Assembly (NCBI RefSeq): GCF_026168515.1
Contig: NZ_CP093443.1
Location: 186,001 to 250,000 of the forward strand
DNA length: 64,000 nucleotides
Source: Brevibacterium spongiae
GTDB taxonomy: Bacteria > Actinomycetota > Actinomycetes > Actinomycetales > Brevibacteriaceae
Direction of reading: 5' to 3'
The notes under the pieces: generated by a model
The model's database searches: none
Seen by the model: the letters and a program-made list of their open reading frames with translations, nothing else
What the model was told of the DNA's origin: nothing
Part shown: piece by piece, positions 25,101 to 34,303 of the stretch
How positions within the stretch are numbered: position 1 is the first letter of the stretch
Layout: each line of letters begins with the position of its first letter
Position numbers and translations under genes: made by a program

Positions 25101-25146
25101 CGGGTTCTGCTCAGCCGATGGGGCGGGCTCTGCTCAGCCGATGGGG
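25101..25146. repeat. Tandem 23-bp repeat
   Basis: Two head-to-tail copies of CGGG(T/C)TCTGCTCAGCCGATGGGG, differing at one base, in the spacer between the lipoprotein and the VOC gene. Too short to assign; possibly replication slippage or a spaced regulatory site upstream of the VOC gene. Confidence 0.7.
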
Positions 25147-25249
25147 GCGGTCGGTGGGGGACTGACGGTGGGCCGCCTCGGCGGGTACACTGCGTCTACC
25201 GGCAGGGCGCGGCGACGGATCCGCGTCACCGGCGGCGAAGGGAGACGAA

Positions 25250-25606
25250 ATGGAATCGACGTTTCGCGGGGTGTTCCTCACCTGCACCGACCCCGAGGCG
25301 ACCGCCGCCTTCTACCGCGAGATCGCCGGTCTTCCGCTCGAGACGGCAGGCGATGAGAACTACACGTACTTCGTCATCGATGCCGAGGGAATCCAGATCG
25401 CCCTCCACGGTGCGGAAGCCTTCGCCGACTACGCATTCCCGCCCGTTGCCGAGTCGAACCTCACCCACCTGTACTTCCGGATCCTCGACCAGGCGGAGTT
25501 CCTCGAACGGATCAAGGGGACGGGCGTGCCGCTCATCGAGGTCGATGACGTCGTCGTCACCGTCGAGGACCCCGACGGTCGGAAGGTCATGTTCGGCACG
25601 GCGTGA
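25250..25606 (+). CDS. VOC/glyoxalase-fold protein
   Basis: 118 residues, one beta-alpha-beta-beta-beta VOC unit pair: FRGVFLTCTDPEATAAFYRE at the start and VTVEDPDGRKVMFGTA at the end, the usual pattern of glyoxalase/bleomycin-resistance/dioxygenase proteins. The ATG has GAAGGGAG upstream. The reaction is not predictable. It is convergent with the epoxide hydrolase gene, leaving 17 bp between the stops. Confidence 0.85.
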   Translation: MESTFRGVFLTCTDPEATAAFYREIAGLPLETAGDENYTYFVIDAEGIQIALHGAEAFADYAFPPVAESNLTHLYFRILDQAEFLERIKGTGVPLIEVDDVVVTVEDPDGRKVMFGTA

Positions 25607-25623
25607 GGGGTCGACGCGCGCGG

Positions 25624-26838
25624 TCACTCGGCAGGGCCGTGCCCGAGCACCGCGCCGAGGCCCTGACGGAGGTCGTCGATGAAGAAGTCTCGCACCTCGA
25701 GGGACGGGAAGTGGCCTCCTCTCGGGGCCGTCTGCCAGCGAACGATGTTGCGGTAGCGTTCCTGTGACAGCGCGCGAGGGTACCGCTCGATATCGTGCGG
25801 GTACATCGTGATCGCGGTGGGAACGTCGACGCGCAGGTCGGGGTCGAGGGAGTCGTGGCTTTCGGCATAGATCCGCGCCGAGGAGGCGCCGGTGCGCATG
25901 AGCCAATACAGGGAGACGTTGTCGAGCAGTCGGTCGCGGGAGATCGTCTCGAACGGACTGTCACGGGTGTCCGTCCATTCGGCGAACTTATCGAGGATCC
26001 AGGCGAGTTGGCCGACCGGCGAATCGACGAGGGCGTAGCCGATGGTCTGCGGGCGTGTGGCCTGCTGGTGCGCATAGGCGGCGCGATTCGTCCAGAAGTC
26101 TTCGGCATCGAGAGCCCAGGCGCGCTCGCCTTCGGTCAGATCTTCCAGGGAGGCTCCGGGGACGCCGGGTGCGTAGGTGGTGTGGATTCCGATGAGGTGC
26201 TCGGGGAAGCGCCCACCGAGGATCGTGGTGATCACCCCGCCCCAGTCGCCGCCGAAGGCAGCGAAGCGGTCGTAGCCGAGTCTGCCCATGAGCGTCACCC
26301 ACGCCTCGGCGATTCTGTCCGTGGTCCAGCCGGTGACGTTCGGCTTGTCGCTGAACCCGAAACCGGGCAGCGAGGGCACGACGCAGTGGAACGCCGGAGC
26401 ATCGGGATCGGTCGGCTCGGCCAGCTCGTCGATGACGTCGACGTATCCGGCGATGCCGCCCGGCCACCCGTGGGTGAGGATGAGCGGGGTCACGTCCGGA
26501 CGTGAGGAGCGACGATGCAGGAAATGGATGCCCAGACCGTCGATGACGGTGCGGAATTGGCCGATCTCGTCGAGGCGGGACTCAAAGTCGCGCCATGAGT
26601 AGTCGGTTTTCCAGTAGTCGATGAGTTCCGTGAGGTCGGCGAGCGGTACGCCTTGATCCCAACGTCTGGGATCCGGCGCGGGGCGGACGACTGTCTCGGG
26701 TTCAGGCAGGCGGGCAGTCGCCAGTCTGGAGCGGAGCTCGTCGAGCTCGGATTCAGGGACGTGTGCGTCGAATCTCTGCACGGAGTCGCACGAGGTGGAA
26801 TCGTCTGCTGGGTGCGTGGTGCCGGTGGGTTCGGGCAT
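25624..26838 (-). CDS. Epoxide hydrolase (EHN plus alpha/beta hydrolase)
   Basis: 404 residues. An epoxide-hydrolase N-terminal domain (VPESELDELRSRLATARLPE, WKTDYSWRDFESRLDEIGQF) is followed by an alpha/beta fold with the oxyanion HGWPG, the nucleophile Asp in FGGDWGGV and the His in RGGHFPSLEV. It adds water to an epoxide; the natural substrate is unknown. Eight Cs lie between GAGGAG and the ATG, giving a long 11-base spacing that could vary by slippage. Confidence 0.9.
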   Translation of the reverse strand: MPEPTGTTHPADDSTSCDSVQRFDAHVPESELDELRSRLATARLPEPETVVRPAPDPRRWDQGVPLADLTELIDYWKTDYSWRDFESRLDEIGQFRTVIDGLGIHFLHRRSSRPDVTPLILTHGWPGGIAGYVDVIDELAEPTDPDAPAFHCVVPSLPGFGFSDKPNVTGWTTDRIAEAWVTLMGRLGYDRFAAFGGDWGGVITTILGGRFPEHLIGIHTTYAPGVPGASLEDLTEGERAWALDAEDFWTNRAAYAHQQATRPQTIGYALVDSPVGQLAWILDKFAEWTDTRDSPFETISRDRLLDNVSLYWLMRTGASSARIYAESHDSLDPDLRVDVPTAITMYPHDIERYPRALSQERYRNIVRWQTAPRGGHFPSLEVRDFFIDDLRQGLGAVLGHGPAE

Positions 26839-26884
26839 CGGGGGGGGCTCTCCTCAGGTGGGCGGCGGTCGAGAGTGTGTTCGG

Positions 26885-27724
26885 TCAGCTGGCGGTGTGG
26901 ATGCGTACCCCATGCTCGCCGGGGCGGACGTGGGGTGCGAGTTCCCATTCGGGCGTGTAGTCGCCGGTGAACTGCGGTCGGTAGGGGATGGGCGGTTCGG
27001 TGAAGAGTCCGTCGAGGCGGTCGATGAGTCGAGTGCTGATCGGAGTGATGTCGTCGATCTGGTCGGCGCTGGGAACGGCGAACGGGTCGAGGACGCTCAT
27101 GCCGGTGTAGGCGAAGGTGCCGTGGAGGAGGCCGAAGAGGAGTTCGTTCAGCTCTCCGGACTTTCCGCGCGGCCCGATGGCGTGCGGTCGATCGCCGAGG
27201 GTGGTGACGATGAGGGTCCGTTTGCCGGTGAAGGGTCCCTGTTCGAAGCGGAGCCGACGTCCCGTGGCTTCGTCGGTGCCGAAGGCGAAGCCGCTGACGA
27301 AGACTCGGTCGAACCAGCCTTTGAGGATGGCGGGCATCCCGTACCACCACAGCGGGAACTGGACGACGATCGCGTCGGCTCGGCGGAGCTTCTCCTGTTC
27401 ACGGACGACCTCTGAGTGCTGGGTGTCGGTGCGATATGCGGTGCGGGTATCTGCGCTGACTCGGAAGCGGTCGAGGGAGCGTGCGGACTTGTCTGCGGAT
27501 TCGGCCGCCTCGGTGCTCGGATCATCGGTCTCAACGTCGTGGCCGCCGTCGCGCGGACGCAGCACTGGGTCCCAGTCCATTGCGTAGAGGTCGGATTCGA
27601 GGACTGTATGGCCGTGCCGGCGCAGATGAGCGACTCCTGTCTTGCGCAGGCTCCCGTTGAGGGACCGGGATTCCGGGTGAGCACTGAGCCAGAGGATGCT
27701 CGAAGGAGAGTTGGCATATTGCAT
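26885..27724 (-). CDS. NAD(P)H dehydrogenase (quinone), flavodoxin-fold
   Basis: 279 residues from ATG 27724, with GGAAG just upstream. Flavodoxin-like fold: ILWLSAHPESRSLNGSL binds FMN/FAD phosphate, and the NQO1-type VVQFPLWWYGMPAILKGWFDRVF is intact, followed by TLIVTTLGDRPHAIGPRG. The family reduces quinones or related electrophiles by two electrons. It is divergent from an HxlR regulator, which in many genomes senses quinone or aldehyde stress. The long loop between 75 and 105 is variable. Confidence 0.9.
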   Translation of the reverse strand: MQYANSPSSILWLSAHPESRSLNGSLRKTGVAHLRRHGHTVLESDLYAMDWDPVLRPRDGGHDVETDDPSTEAAESADKSARSLDRFRVSADTRTAYRTDTQHSEVVREQEKLRRADAIVVQFPLWWYGMPAILKGWFDRVFVSGFAFGTDEATGRRLRFEQGPFTGKRTLIVTTLGDRPHAIGPRGKSGELNELLFGLLHGTFAYTGMSVLDPFAVPSADQIDDITPISTRLIDRLDGLFTEPPIPYRPQFTGDYTPEWELAPHVRPGEHGVRIHTAS

Positions 27725-27791
27725 GCTTCCATCGTTGCGGCCTAGGGTAAAGCTGTTTAGTACGGACATTTCTGTCACTATGGAGGTGAGT

Positions 27792-28127
27792 GTGCGTCTG
27801 CCTGTTCGGCGAGCGATGGAGGTGTGCCCGGTCGAGGTTGCGGTCTCGGCGGTCGGGGGCACGTGGAAGCTCACCGTCATCAAACATCTGCTCGACGGAA
27901 CACGTCGGTTCAACGAGCTCGGCCGCCTGGTGCCGTTGGCGAATACGAAGACGCTCACCCGGCAGCTGCGCGAGCTCGAAGAGGACGGGCTGGTGCTGCG
28001 CACCGTTTATCCGGAGGTGCCGCCACGAGTCGAATACTCCCTGACCGATCTGGGCCGCAGCCTGCAGCCGATCGTCGAAACGATGAATGAGTGGGGCAAG
28101 GACTTCGAGCGCAATCAGGCCGGGTGA
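27792..28127 (+). CDS. HxlR family regulator
   Basis: 111 residues from GTG 27792 with GGAGG five bases upstream; an in-frame ATG at 27780 overlaps that site. The HxlR winged helix is clear: Cys near the N-terminus (MEVCPVEVAVSAVGGTWKL), LLDGTRRFNELGRLVPLANT and LTRQLRELEEDGLVLRTVYP. Cysteine-based sensing of electrophiles is known in the family. It is divergent from the quinone reductase; a GACA-TTTC-TGTC element lies in the shared spacer. Confidence 0.88.
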   Translation: MRLPVRRAMEVCPVEVAVSAVGGTWKLTVIKHLLDGTRRFNELGRLVPLANTKTLTRQLRELEEDGLVLRTVYPEVPPRVEYSLTDLGRSLQPIVETMNEWGKDFERNQAG

Positions 28128-28190
28128 GGGACGACCACCTGAGGCCCGACTACCTGGGCGGTCGTCACTCAGGCCCCTGGTCGGCGCGCC

Positions 28191-28748
28191 TCAGGCGCTC
28201 GGTTCGTAGGCCGAGTAGGTGATCCCGCTCGGGAACGCTTTCGCATCGATGAGCCGCAGCCGGGGCGGTCTAGCCGAGTGCGCTCCATCGTGGAAGAATC
28301 CTCGTCCGCGACCCTGCCACACCGGATAGGTGAACATCCGATACTCATCGACGAGTCCCTCCGAGATGAGTTCGTGAGCGAGGGTGATGCTGCCGGTGAC
28401 GATGACGTCACGCCCCGGTTCCTCACGCAGAGCCGCGACCGCCTGCATCGGATCCGAGCTGATGATCTGCGTGTTCTGCCAGCCGGGTTCGGTGAGCGTC
28501 GAGGATACGACGCGTTTGTCGACCTGATTCAGATGCTCTGCGACCCCGGTGGTGTCGTCGGTCTGGTCGGGCCAGTAGCCGCGGAAGTCCTCGAAGGTCT
28601 GCCGGCCGAGCAGCAGCACGTCCTCGTTCGCGGACTGCCGCATGAGTTCGGCCGAGAGTTCCTCGTCCTGGGCTTGCGGATCGAACCAGTCGTCGAGCAT
28701 CTCGACGCGGCCGTCGAGGGTGATGTTCTGAGTGATGATGATGCGCAC
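28191..28748 (-). CDS. RibD-C / dihydrofolate-reductase-like protein
   Basis: 185 residues from GTG 28748 with GAGGAG seven bases upstream. It opens RIIITQNITLDGRVEMLDDW and contains VLLLGRQTFEDFRGYWP and a GRDVIVTGSITLAHELI NADPH-site segment, as in the DHFR-like family distinct from true folate reductases. The substrate is unknown. It is a stand-alone gene. Confidence 0.85.
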   Translation of the reverse strand: MRIIITQNITLDGRVEMLDDWFDPQAQDEELSAELMRQSANEDVLLLGRQTFEDFRGYWPDQTDDTTGVAEHLNQVDKRVVSSTLTEPGWQNTQIISSDPMQAVAALREEPGRDVIVTGSITLAHELISEGLVDEYRMFTYPVWQGRGRGFFHDGAHSARPPRLRLIDAKAFPSGITYSAYEPSA

Positions 28749-28862
28749 GCTCGGTCTCCTCGTTGAGTGGCGGTGTCACCGACTACGGTACGCAGGTCGA
28801 CGCCTGGTGGTCTATGGCCCGCAGTAAATCTCATCGATCCTGTCCGCGAACGACAGCTTGGC

Positions 28863-29405
28863 TCAGGCGAAGACGCCAGCAGTGATATTTGCCAGAGCAT
28901 GAGCAGCAGCCCCGGGCAGAAAAGATCCAGCTCTGTGCCTCAGCCACCCAAGCAGCCAGCCGGCTGCGAACTGGACCGGGAGCAGAGGCCACAGCCGGGG
29001 ATCCACCAGCAATAGGGCCAGGTGCGGTATCAAGAAGAGCAAGGCTTGGAAGACGTTGCCCCACCCGAAACCAACCTTCCGCACGAGAGCTTCGCCCAGC
29101 AGTCCACGAAAGAAGATCTCTTCGCCGACGGCACGCAACAGTACGCCTATCCCTGCGCTCACCGACGTCACCTGCGCGATTGAAACTCCGGGAGCTCTCA
29201 GCACTTCCTGAGGTACACAGGTGATCGCAAGCCATCCGAGCAGCACGAGCGGAATCAGCAGAGACGCCGCCCAGAGATATGCGGACGGCGAGCCCCATGA
29301 GAGTCCTGCTCGTTTCATGGTTGAGGCGACGTCTCGCCTGTCGCCGCGTGTTTGCAGGAACAAGTACACGGCGGTCGGAACGCAGAACAGCACGAACTCA
29401 GCCAT
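28863..29405 (-). CDS. CPBP-family intramembrane metalloprotease
   Basis: 180 residues with five to six helices. The Abi/CPBP motif GEEIFFRGLLGEALV gives the Glu-Glu and Arg of the active site, and LLFLIPHLALLLV and AAAHALANI supply the His residues. These proteases act within the membrane; in some bacteria they confer self-immunity to bacteriocins, but here no peptide gene is adjacent. Transcribed alone. Confidence 0.85.
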   Translation of the reverse strand: MAEFVLFCVPTAVYLFLQTRGDRRDVASTMKRAGLSWGSPSAYLWAASLLIPLVLLGWLAITCVPQEVLRAPGVSIAQVTSVSAGIGVLLRAVGEEIFFRGLLGEALVRKVGFGWGNVFQALLFLIPHLALLLVDPRLWPLLPVQFAAGWLLGWLRHRAGSFLPGAAAHALANITAGVFA

Positions 29406-29576
29406 TGGGCCAGCCTATCGACGAGAGCTTCATATAGAGCTCCTTATCGAGTTGAAATGGGACCCTCGCGACCTTGGGCTGCTTGAGACAGCTTTGAGTG
29501 CGGTGGATACCGGACTCTGTCAGTAGGCCAACTGGCTGATCTGCCTACAGACGGGCGCATGGTGCACGTCTCGCGG

Positions 29577-31046
29577 TCAGGCCGTGGATTCGACGTGCTC
29601 GGAGGATTCGACCACCTCGGCGGTGGTGTGGTTCCTGCGGATGAAGAGCACGACGAGGGCCCCGGCCAAGGCGGCAGCGGCACCGATGATGAAGCAGGAG
29701 CGGAAGGCCTCCTCGGCGGGGATTCGGATCCCACCTGCGTCCATCGTCTGGCTGGTCAGGACGATCGCCATGACGGCACCGGCGACGGTGGTGCCCATCG
29801 AGCGCATGAGCGAGTTCACGCCGACACCGGCTCCCGCCTCGGAGGCGGGCGAGTTCTCGAGGATGAGCGTCGGCATGGCCGCGTAGCCGATGCCCACACC
29901 CGCCGAGGCGATGCAGGTGGCGACCATGAGCTGCCAGGGTTCACCGTCGAGGAAGACGGCGAAGACGTAGCCGCACGAAATGACGAAGGCCCCCAGCGCC
30001 AGGGTCGCGCGACCGCCGAGAGCGGTGAGCAGACGGCTCGAGATCGGGGTGAACGCGAGCATCATCAGCCCGCCCGGTGCCATCCACAGACCGGCCTGGA
30101 GGATGGTCTGCCCGAGACCGTAGCCGACTTCGCTGGGCATCTGGAGCAGCTGCGGGACGACGATCGACTGGGCCATCATGCCGAAGCCGATGAGCAGTGC
30201 GGCGATGTTCGTCAGCAGGATCGGGCGTCTCACGGTGGTGCGCAGGTCGACGAGCGGATGCGGATGGCGAACCTAGTAGAAGCCCCAGCCGATGAGGACG
30301 ATGATGCCGCCGATGATCATCACCAGGGTCGACGGTGCGGTCCAGCCCCAGTCGTTGCCCTTGGAGACGCCGGCGAGGATGCCGACGATGCCGATGGCCA
30401 GGCCGATCGCGCCGAGTGCGTCGAATCCGGCACGGTCGACGGGGGCGACATGGGGCAGGACGAGGGCCGAGAAGACGGTCATGAGCACGGCGAGGACGGT
30501 GGAGAGCCAGAAGAGCATGTGCCAGTCGAAGTCCTGGGCGATCCACGCCGAGATCGGCAGTCCGAGGGCGCCGCCGACGCCGAGGGTGGCGCTGATGCCA
30601 GCGACGGCGGAGTTGCGCAGATGCGGTGGGGCGATCTCGCGGACGAAGCTGATCGCTACGGGGATGTAGCCCATCGCCACGCCCTGGAGCACGCGGCCGA
30701 TGAGGATGGGCCCGATGGTGGAGAAGAGGGCGCAGATGAGGGAGCCGACAGCGAGGATGATCGCCGAGGCGACGAGGATCGGCTTGCGACCGTAGATATC
30801 GGCGAGGCGCCCGGAGACCGGCATCGACACGCCGCCGGCCAGCAGGGTCGCGGTGACGACCCAGGACGCATTGGCGGCCGTGGTGTCGAGCAGGTGGGGC
30901 AGCTCCGGCTGGATGGGGATGACCAGGGACTGCATGAGGGAGGCACAGAGGCTGGAGAACCCGAGGACCAGGATGACGAGGATCGGCGCCGAGGCGGCCG
31001 GTGGGGCTGGGGTGCTGTGGCTGTCAGTGGGGGCGTGGTCGTCCAA
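29577..31046 (-). pseudogene. DHA2-type MFS drug exporter broken by one amber codon
   Basis: The frame codes for a 14-helix DHA2 transporter of ~488 residues but has one in-frame TAG (30275..30273) after 257 codons. Before it: GRLADIYGRKPILVASA and RVLQGVAMGYIPVAISFVRE. After it, in the same frame and with no gap: VRHPHPLVDLRTTVRRPILL, the normal continuation of the family. So a single nonsense change splits an otherwise intact gene. Both halves remain conserved, so the mutation is recent, or a base error, or read through. It is divergent from a MarR gene and its operator, so it was probably MarR-controlled. Confidence 0.8.
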
Positions 31047-31085
31047 GTCGGACTCGCTTCCTGGGGGAGAGGGTGCCGGAGCGCG

Positions 31086-31126
31086 ATATGTAATCTACAT
31101 ATTCTGTGCTTATGTAGAATACATAT
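31086..31126. promoter_or_regulatory. MarR operator between MFS gene and marR
   Basis: Inverted repeat with 16-bp arms, ATATGTAATCTACATA (31086-31101) and TATGTAGAATACATAT (31111-31126), 15 of 16 positions pairing. Each arm is itself near-palindromic, so it looks like two adjacent MarR dimer sites. It lies between the divergent starts at 31046 and 31129. Confidence 0.75.
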
Positions 31127-31128
31127 CT

Positions 31129-31668
31129 ATGAGCGGCGAACCAAATCCGAGCGACCCTGCGGTGAGACGAATCGGGGCTGAGGGGCATGCCCGAGACACG
31201 GCCGCGCTGCCTCCGGACCGGCGGATGGCCGCGCTCATCACCCACCTCGAGCGTCTGCGTCGGGCCCAGACGGCGCAGATGGAACTCGGCACCGCCGACC
31301 TGCGGATCCTCTGGATGTTCTCCGACGGGCGCGCTCGCACCCTCAAGCAGATCGCCCATGAACTCGAGCTCGAGCAGTCGACGGTCAACCGGCAGATCAA
31401 CGCCGCGATCGTCGATGGTCTGCTGCAGCGCACCCGCGAGGAGGGTCATCCCGCACAGCTGATCTCTCCGACCGAGCGCGGGAGGCAGGCATTCGACGAC
31501 GATGTCGAGAAGTCGCTGGCGGCGCTGCGCCTCGGCCTCGATGCCGTAAAGGGAGACGCGGTCGACTTCCTTGATGAGTTCACCCGCTTCGTCGAAGCCT
31601 TCGACGCCGGGATCCGCGCCGCGGGCGAGCTCGACCAACCCGAACCATCCCACAAGGAGCCCCGATGA
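31129..31668 (+). CDS. MarR family regulator
   Basis: 179 residues from ATG 31129; the longer open frame upstream overlaps the operator. Winged helix: GTADLRILWMFSDGRARTLK, IAHELELEQSTVNRQINAAI and a wing with HPAQLISPTERG. It probably represses the divergent MFS exporter (now broken) and itself. The stop overlaps the start of the amidohydrolase gene (ATGA), so that gene is co-expressed. Confidence 0.88.
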   Translation: MSGEPNPSDPAVRRIGAEGHARDTAALPPDRRMAALITHLERLRRAQTAQMELGTADLRILWMFSDGRARTLKQIAHELELEQSTVNRQINAAIVDGLLQRTREEGHPAQLISPTERGRQAFDDDVEKSLAALRLGLDAVKGDAVDFLDEFTRFVEAFDAGIRAAGELDQPEPSHKEPR

Positions 31669-32858
31669 CCACTCCAGATTTCCGCACCGAAGCGCAGGGC
31701 CACCTCGGCGATCTCATTTCTCTGCGACGAAAGCTGCACGCGAACCCCGAACTCGGTTACGACCTTCCCTTCACGCAAGCGACGGTGCTCGATGAGCTCG
31801 CCGGGCTCGGACTTGAGGTCACGACGGGGGAGTCGCTGACCTCGGTGGTGGCCGTCCTCAAGGGCGGGAAGCCCGGGCCCGCGGTGCTGCTGCGCGGGGA
31901 CATGGACGCGCTGCCGGTCGTCGAGGACACCGGCCTGGACTTCGCGTCGACGAATGGGAACATGCACGCGTGCGGACACGACCTGCATACGGCCGGACTC
32001 GTCGGCGCCGCCCGCCTGCTCGCCGCGCACCGGGAAGAGATCCCCGGCTCGATCATCTTCATGTTCCAACCCGCCGAGGAGGTCGAGGGCGGGGCCGAGC
32101 CGATGATCGCCGAGGGCGTGCTCGAGGCCGCCGGCGTCCCCGTCGTCGCGGCCTACGGCATCCACGTCGAAGCCGATGTGCGGGGCCGCTTCACGACGAA
32201 GGGCGGCCCGCTCATGGCCGGATTCGCCGACCTCACCGTCACCATCCACGGCGCCGGCGGGCACAGCTCGCAGCCGCAGGCGACGCGCGATCCCGTGCCC
32301 GCGCTCGCCGAGGTGGTGCTGGCGCTGAATACGATGACCGGACGGTCCTTCGACATCTTCGACCCCGTCGTTGTCTCAGTCACCCAGCTCGAAGCCGCGC
32401 AGGCTAGCAACGTCATCCCTGACTCCGCGAAGCTCACCGCATCCATCCGCTTCCTGTCCGCGGAATCGCTGGCGCTGCTTGAGAAGCGGGTGGCCGAGAT
32501 CGCCGAGAACATCGCCCGGGCGCATCGCTGCACCGCCGAGGCGGACTTCCGGGTGGGATTCCCCGTGACCGTGAACAACCCCGCCGAGTCAGCGGTCGTG
32601 CTCGAACGCCTTGGTGAGGTGTTCGGGGGTGAGCGGGTCGTTGAGATGGAGCATCCGCGAATGGGGTCCGAGGACTTCTCCTTCGTGCTGCAGAAGGTGC
32701 CGGGCACATTCGTCTTCCTCGGCGCGACGCCCGAAGGTGTCGACCCCGAGGCCGAAACGAATCATTCGCCCAGGGTGGTCTTCGACGACGGGCTGCTCGG
32801 CGACCAGGCTGCGGCGCTGGCGCACCTGGCATTCGCGCGGCTGGAAGATGAGGCCTGA
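31665..32858 (+). CDS. M20-family amidohydrolase (N-acyl-amino-acid / IAA-conjugate type)
   Basis: 397 residues. Metal-binding motifs of the M20D group are present: NMHACGHDLHTAGLVGAA, FQPAEEVEGGAEPMI and the late MEHPRMGSEDFSFVL. The dimerisation domain lies at about 180-290 (GAGGHSSQPQATRDPVPAL). It hydrolyses the amide of N-acyl amino acids or similar conjugates in the cytoplasm. It is coupled to the MarR gene upstream. The real substrate is not predictable. Confidence 0.9.
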   Translation: MTTPDFRTEAQGHLGDLISLRRKLHANPELGYDLPFTQATVLDELAGLGLEVTTGESLTSVVAVLKGGKPGPAVLLRGDMDALPVVEDTGLDFASTNGNMHACGHDLHTAGLVGAARLLAAHREEIPGSIIFMFQPAEEVEGGAEPMIAEGVLEAAGVPVVAAYGIHVEADVRGRFTTKGGPLMAGFADLTVTIHGAGGHSSQPQATRDPVPALAEVVLALNTMTGRSFDIFDPVVVSVTQLEAAQASNVIPDSAKLTASIRFLSAESLALLEKRVAEIAENIARAHRCTAEADFRVGFPVTVNNPAESAVVLERLGEVFGGERVVEMEHPRMGSEDFSFVLQKVPGTFVFLGATPEGVDPEAETNHSPRVVFDDGLLGDQAAALAHLAFARLEDEA

Positions 32859-32911
32859 GGGCCGGCTGAGGGTGGGGTGCCGGACGCCAAAACCTGTGGG
32901 CGCAGAATATA

Positions 32912-32991
32912 GGTCGCAACCGGATACTTTCAGGGCCTTCTGAGTATCCGGTTGCGACCCAAATTTCGTCACGCACTATCCGATTGCGACC
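32912..32991. repeat. Three-half-site repeat element, copy 2 (inverted)
   Basis: Hairpin arms GGTCGCAACCGGATAC (32912-32927) and GTATCCGGTTGCGACC (32944-32959), then a lone half-site TATCCGATTGCGACC (32977-32991). Read on the minus strand it has the same order and nearly the same spacing as the element at 4420-4498. It lies between convergent genes (amidohydrolase and formaldehyde dehydrogenase). Confidence 0.85.
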
Positions 32992-33025
32992 ACTTCTTGG
33001 AACGGGACGCCCTAGGCGGAAACCC

Positions 33026-34240
33026 TCAGGCGGTGATGAGGCCGTGCGGGTCGAGGACGAACTTCTTCGCCACACCCGAGTCGAAGTCCGCGTAGCCCTG
33101 TGGGGCGTCCTCGAGCCGGATCGGTGTCGCATTGACGTTCTTCGCGATCGAGACCTTGTCGTGCAGGATCGCCTGCATGAGCCCGCGGTTGTACTTCATC
33201 ACCGGACACTGGCCGGTGACGAAGACGTGGGACTTCGCGAAGCCGAGGCCGAAGCGCATCGACAGCGACCCTTCCTTAGCCGCCTCGTCCGGGGCACCCG
33301 GATCGCCGGTGACATAGAGGCCGGGGATGCCGAGGCTGCCGCCGGCGCGCGTGATGTCCATGAGCGAGTTGAGCACCGTGGCCGGGGCCTCGTGGCTGGA
33401 GTCCTTGCCGTGCCCGCGCGCCTCGAAGCCGACGGCGTCGATGCCGCAGTCGACCTCGGGTTCGCCGAGGATCTGCGCGATCTGGTCCTTCGGATCGCCC
33501 TTGGACACGTCGACCGTCTCGCACCCGAATCCCCGTGCCTGCGCCAGTCGATCCTCGTTGAGGTCGCCGACGATGACGCAGGCCGCACCGAGCAGATGCG
33601 CCGAGGTGGCCGCGGCGATTCCGACGGGCCCCGCACCGGCCACGTAGACCGTCGAACCCACACCGACGCCGGCGCTGACGGCACCGTGGAAACCGGTGGG
33701 GAAGATATCGGAGAGCATCGTGAGGTCGAGGATCTTCTCCATCGCCTGGTCCTTGTCCGGGAACTTCAGGACGTTCCAGTCGGCGTAGGGCACGAGCACA
33801 TATTCGGCCTGACCGCCGACCCACCCGCCCATGTCGACGTACCCATAGGCCGAACCGGGCCGATCAGGGTTGACGTTGAGGCAGATCCCGGTCTTGCCCT
33901 CCTTGCAGTTGCGGCAGCGACCGCAGGAGATGTTGAACGGCACCGAGACGAGATCGCCCACCTTCGTGAATTCGACGTCGCGGCCGACCTCGACGACCTC
34001 TCCGGTGATCTCATGCCCGAGCACGAGTCCTTCCGGGGCAGTCGTACGGCCCCGGACCATGTGCTGGTCGGAGCCGCAGATGTTCGTTGCCACTGTCTTG
34101 AGGATGACGCCGTGATCGACCTTGCGGCCGACGTTGGCGGGATTGACCCCGGGGCCGTCCTTGAGGACGAACTCCGGGTACTCGGTGTCGACGACTTCGA
34201 CCTTTCCGGGACCTGCATAGCTGATTGCCTTATTGCTCAT
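33026..34240 (-). CDS. fdhA: Glutathione-independent formaldehyde dehydrogenase
   Basis: 404 residues from ATG 34240, which has GGAGG seven bases upstream. A zinc-dependent medium-chain dehydrogenase: catalytic-zinc ligands in NICGSDQHMVRG and GHEITGEVVEVG, structural-zinc cysteines in CGRCRNCKEGKTGIC, NAD site VYVAGAGPVGIAAATSA. The long insert and KDSSHEAPATVLNSLMDITR are typical of the Pseudomonas-type enzyme that oxidises formaldehyde to formate without glutathione. Demethylation of betaine and dimethylglycine by the neighbouring genes yields formaldehyde, so the role fits. Confidence 0.9.
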   Translation of the reverse strand: MSNKAISYAGPGKVEVVDTEYPEFVLKDGPGVNPANVGRKVDHGVILKTVATNICGSDQHMVRGRTTAPEGLVLGHEITGEVVEVGRDVEFTKVGDLVSVPFNISCGRCRNCKEGKTGICLNVNPDRPGSAYGYVDMGGWVGGQAEYVLVPYADWNVLKFPDKDQAMEKILDLTMLSDIFPTGFHGAVSAGVGVGSTVYVAGAGPVGIAAATSAHLLGAACVIVGDLNEDRLAQARGFGCETVDVSKGDPKDQIAQILGEPEVDCGIDAVGFEARGHGKDSSHEAPATVLNSLMDITRAGGSLGIPGLYVTGDPGAPDEAAKEGSLSMRFGLGFAKSHVFVTGQCPVMKYNRGLMQAILHDKVSIAKNVNATPIRLEDAPQGYADFDSGVAKKFVLDPHGLITA

Positions 34241-34303
34241 CGTTGAGCCTCCATGAATGCGAATGCGTGGGAGTTCGGACATGTGAGTGAGTCAGGCGAC
34301 GCC

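Noticed and set aside
28863..29405. CPBP protease as the immunity gene of the bacteriocin-like operon
   Set aside because: It is ~8 kb away, single and on the other strand, with no link to the peptide operon.
29577..31046. Two separate adjacent MFS genes
   Set aside because: The parts are in the same frame, separated only by a TAG codon, and together make one 14-helix transporter.
29559..31181. 540-codon plus-strand frame over the broken MFS gene
   Set aside because: Shadow frame, Asp/Gly/Glu-rich. It would also overlap the marR operator.
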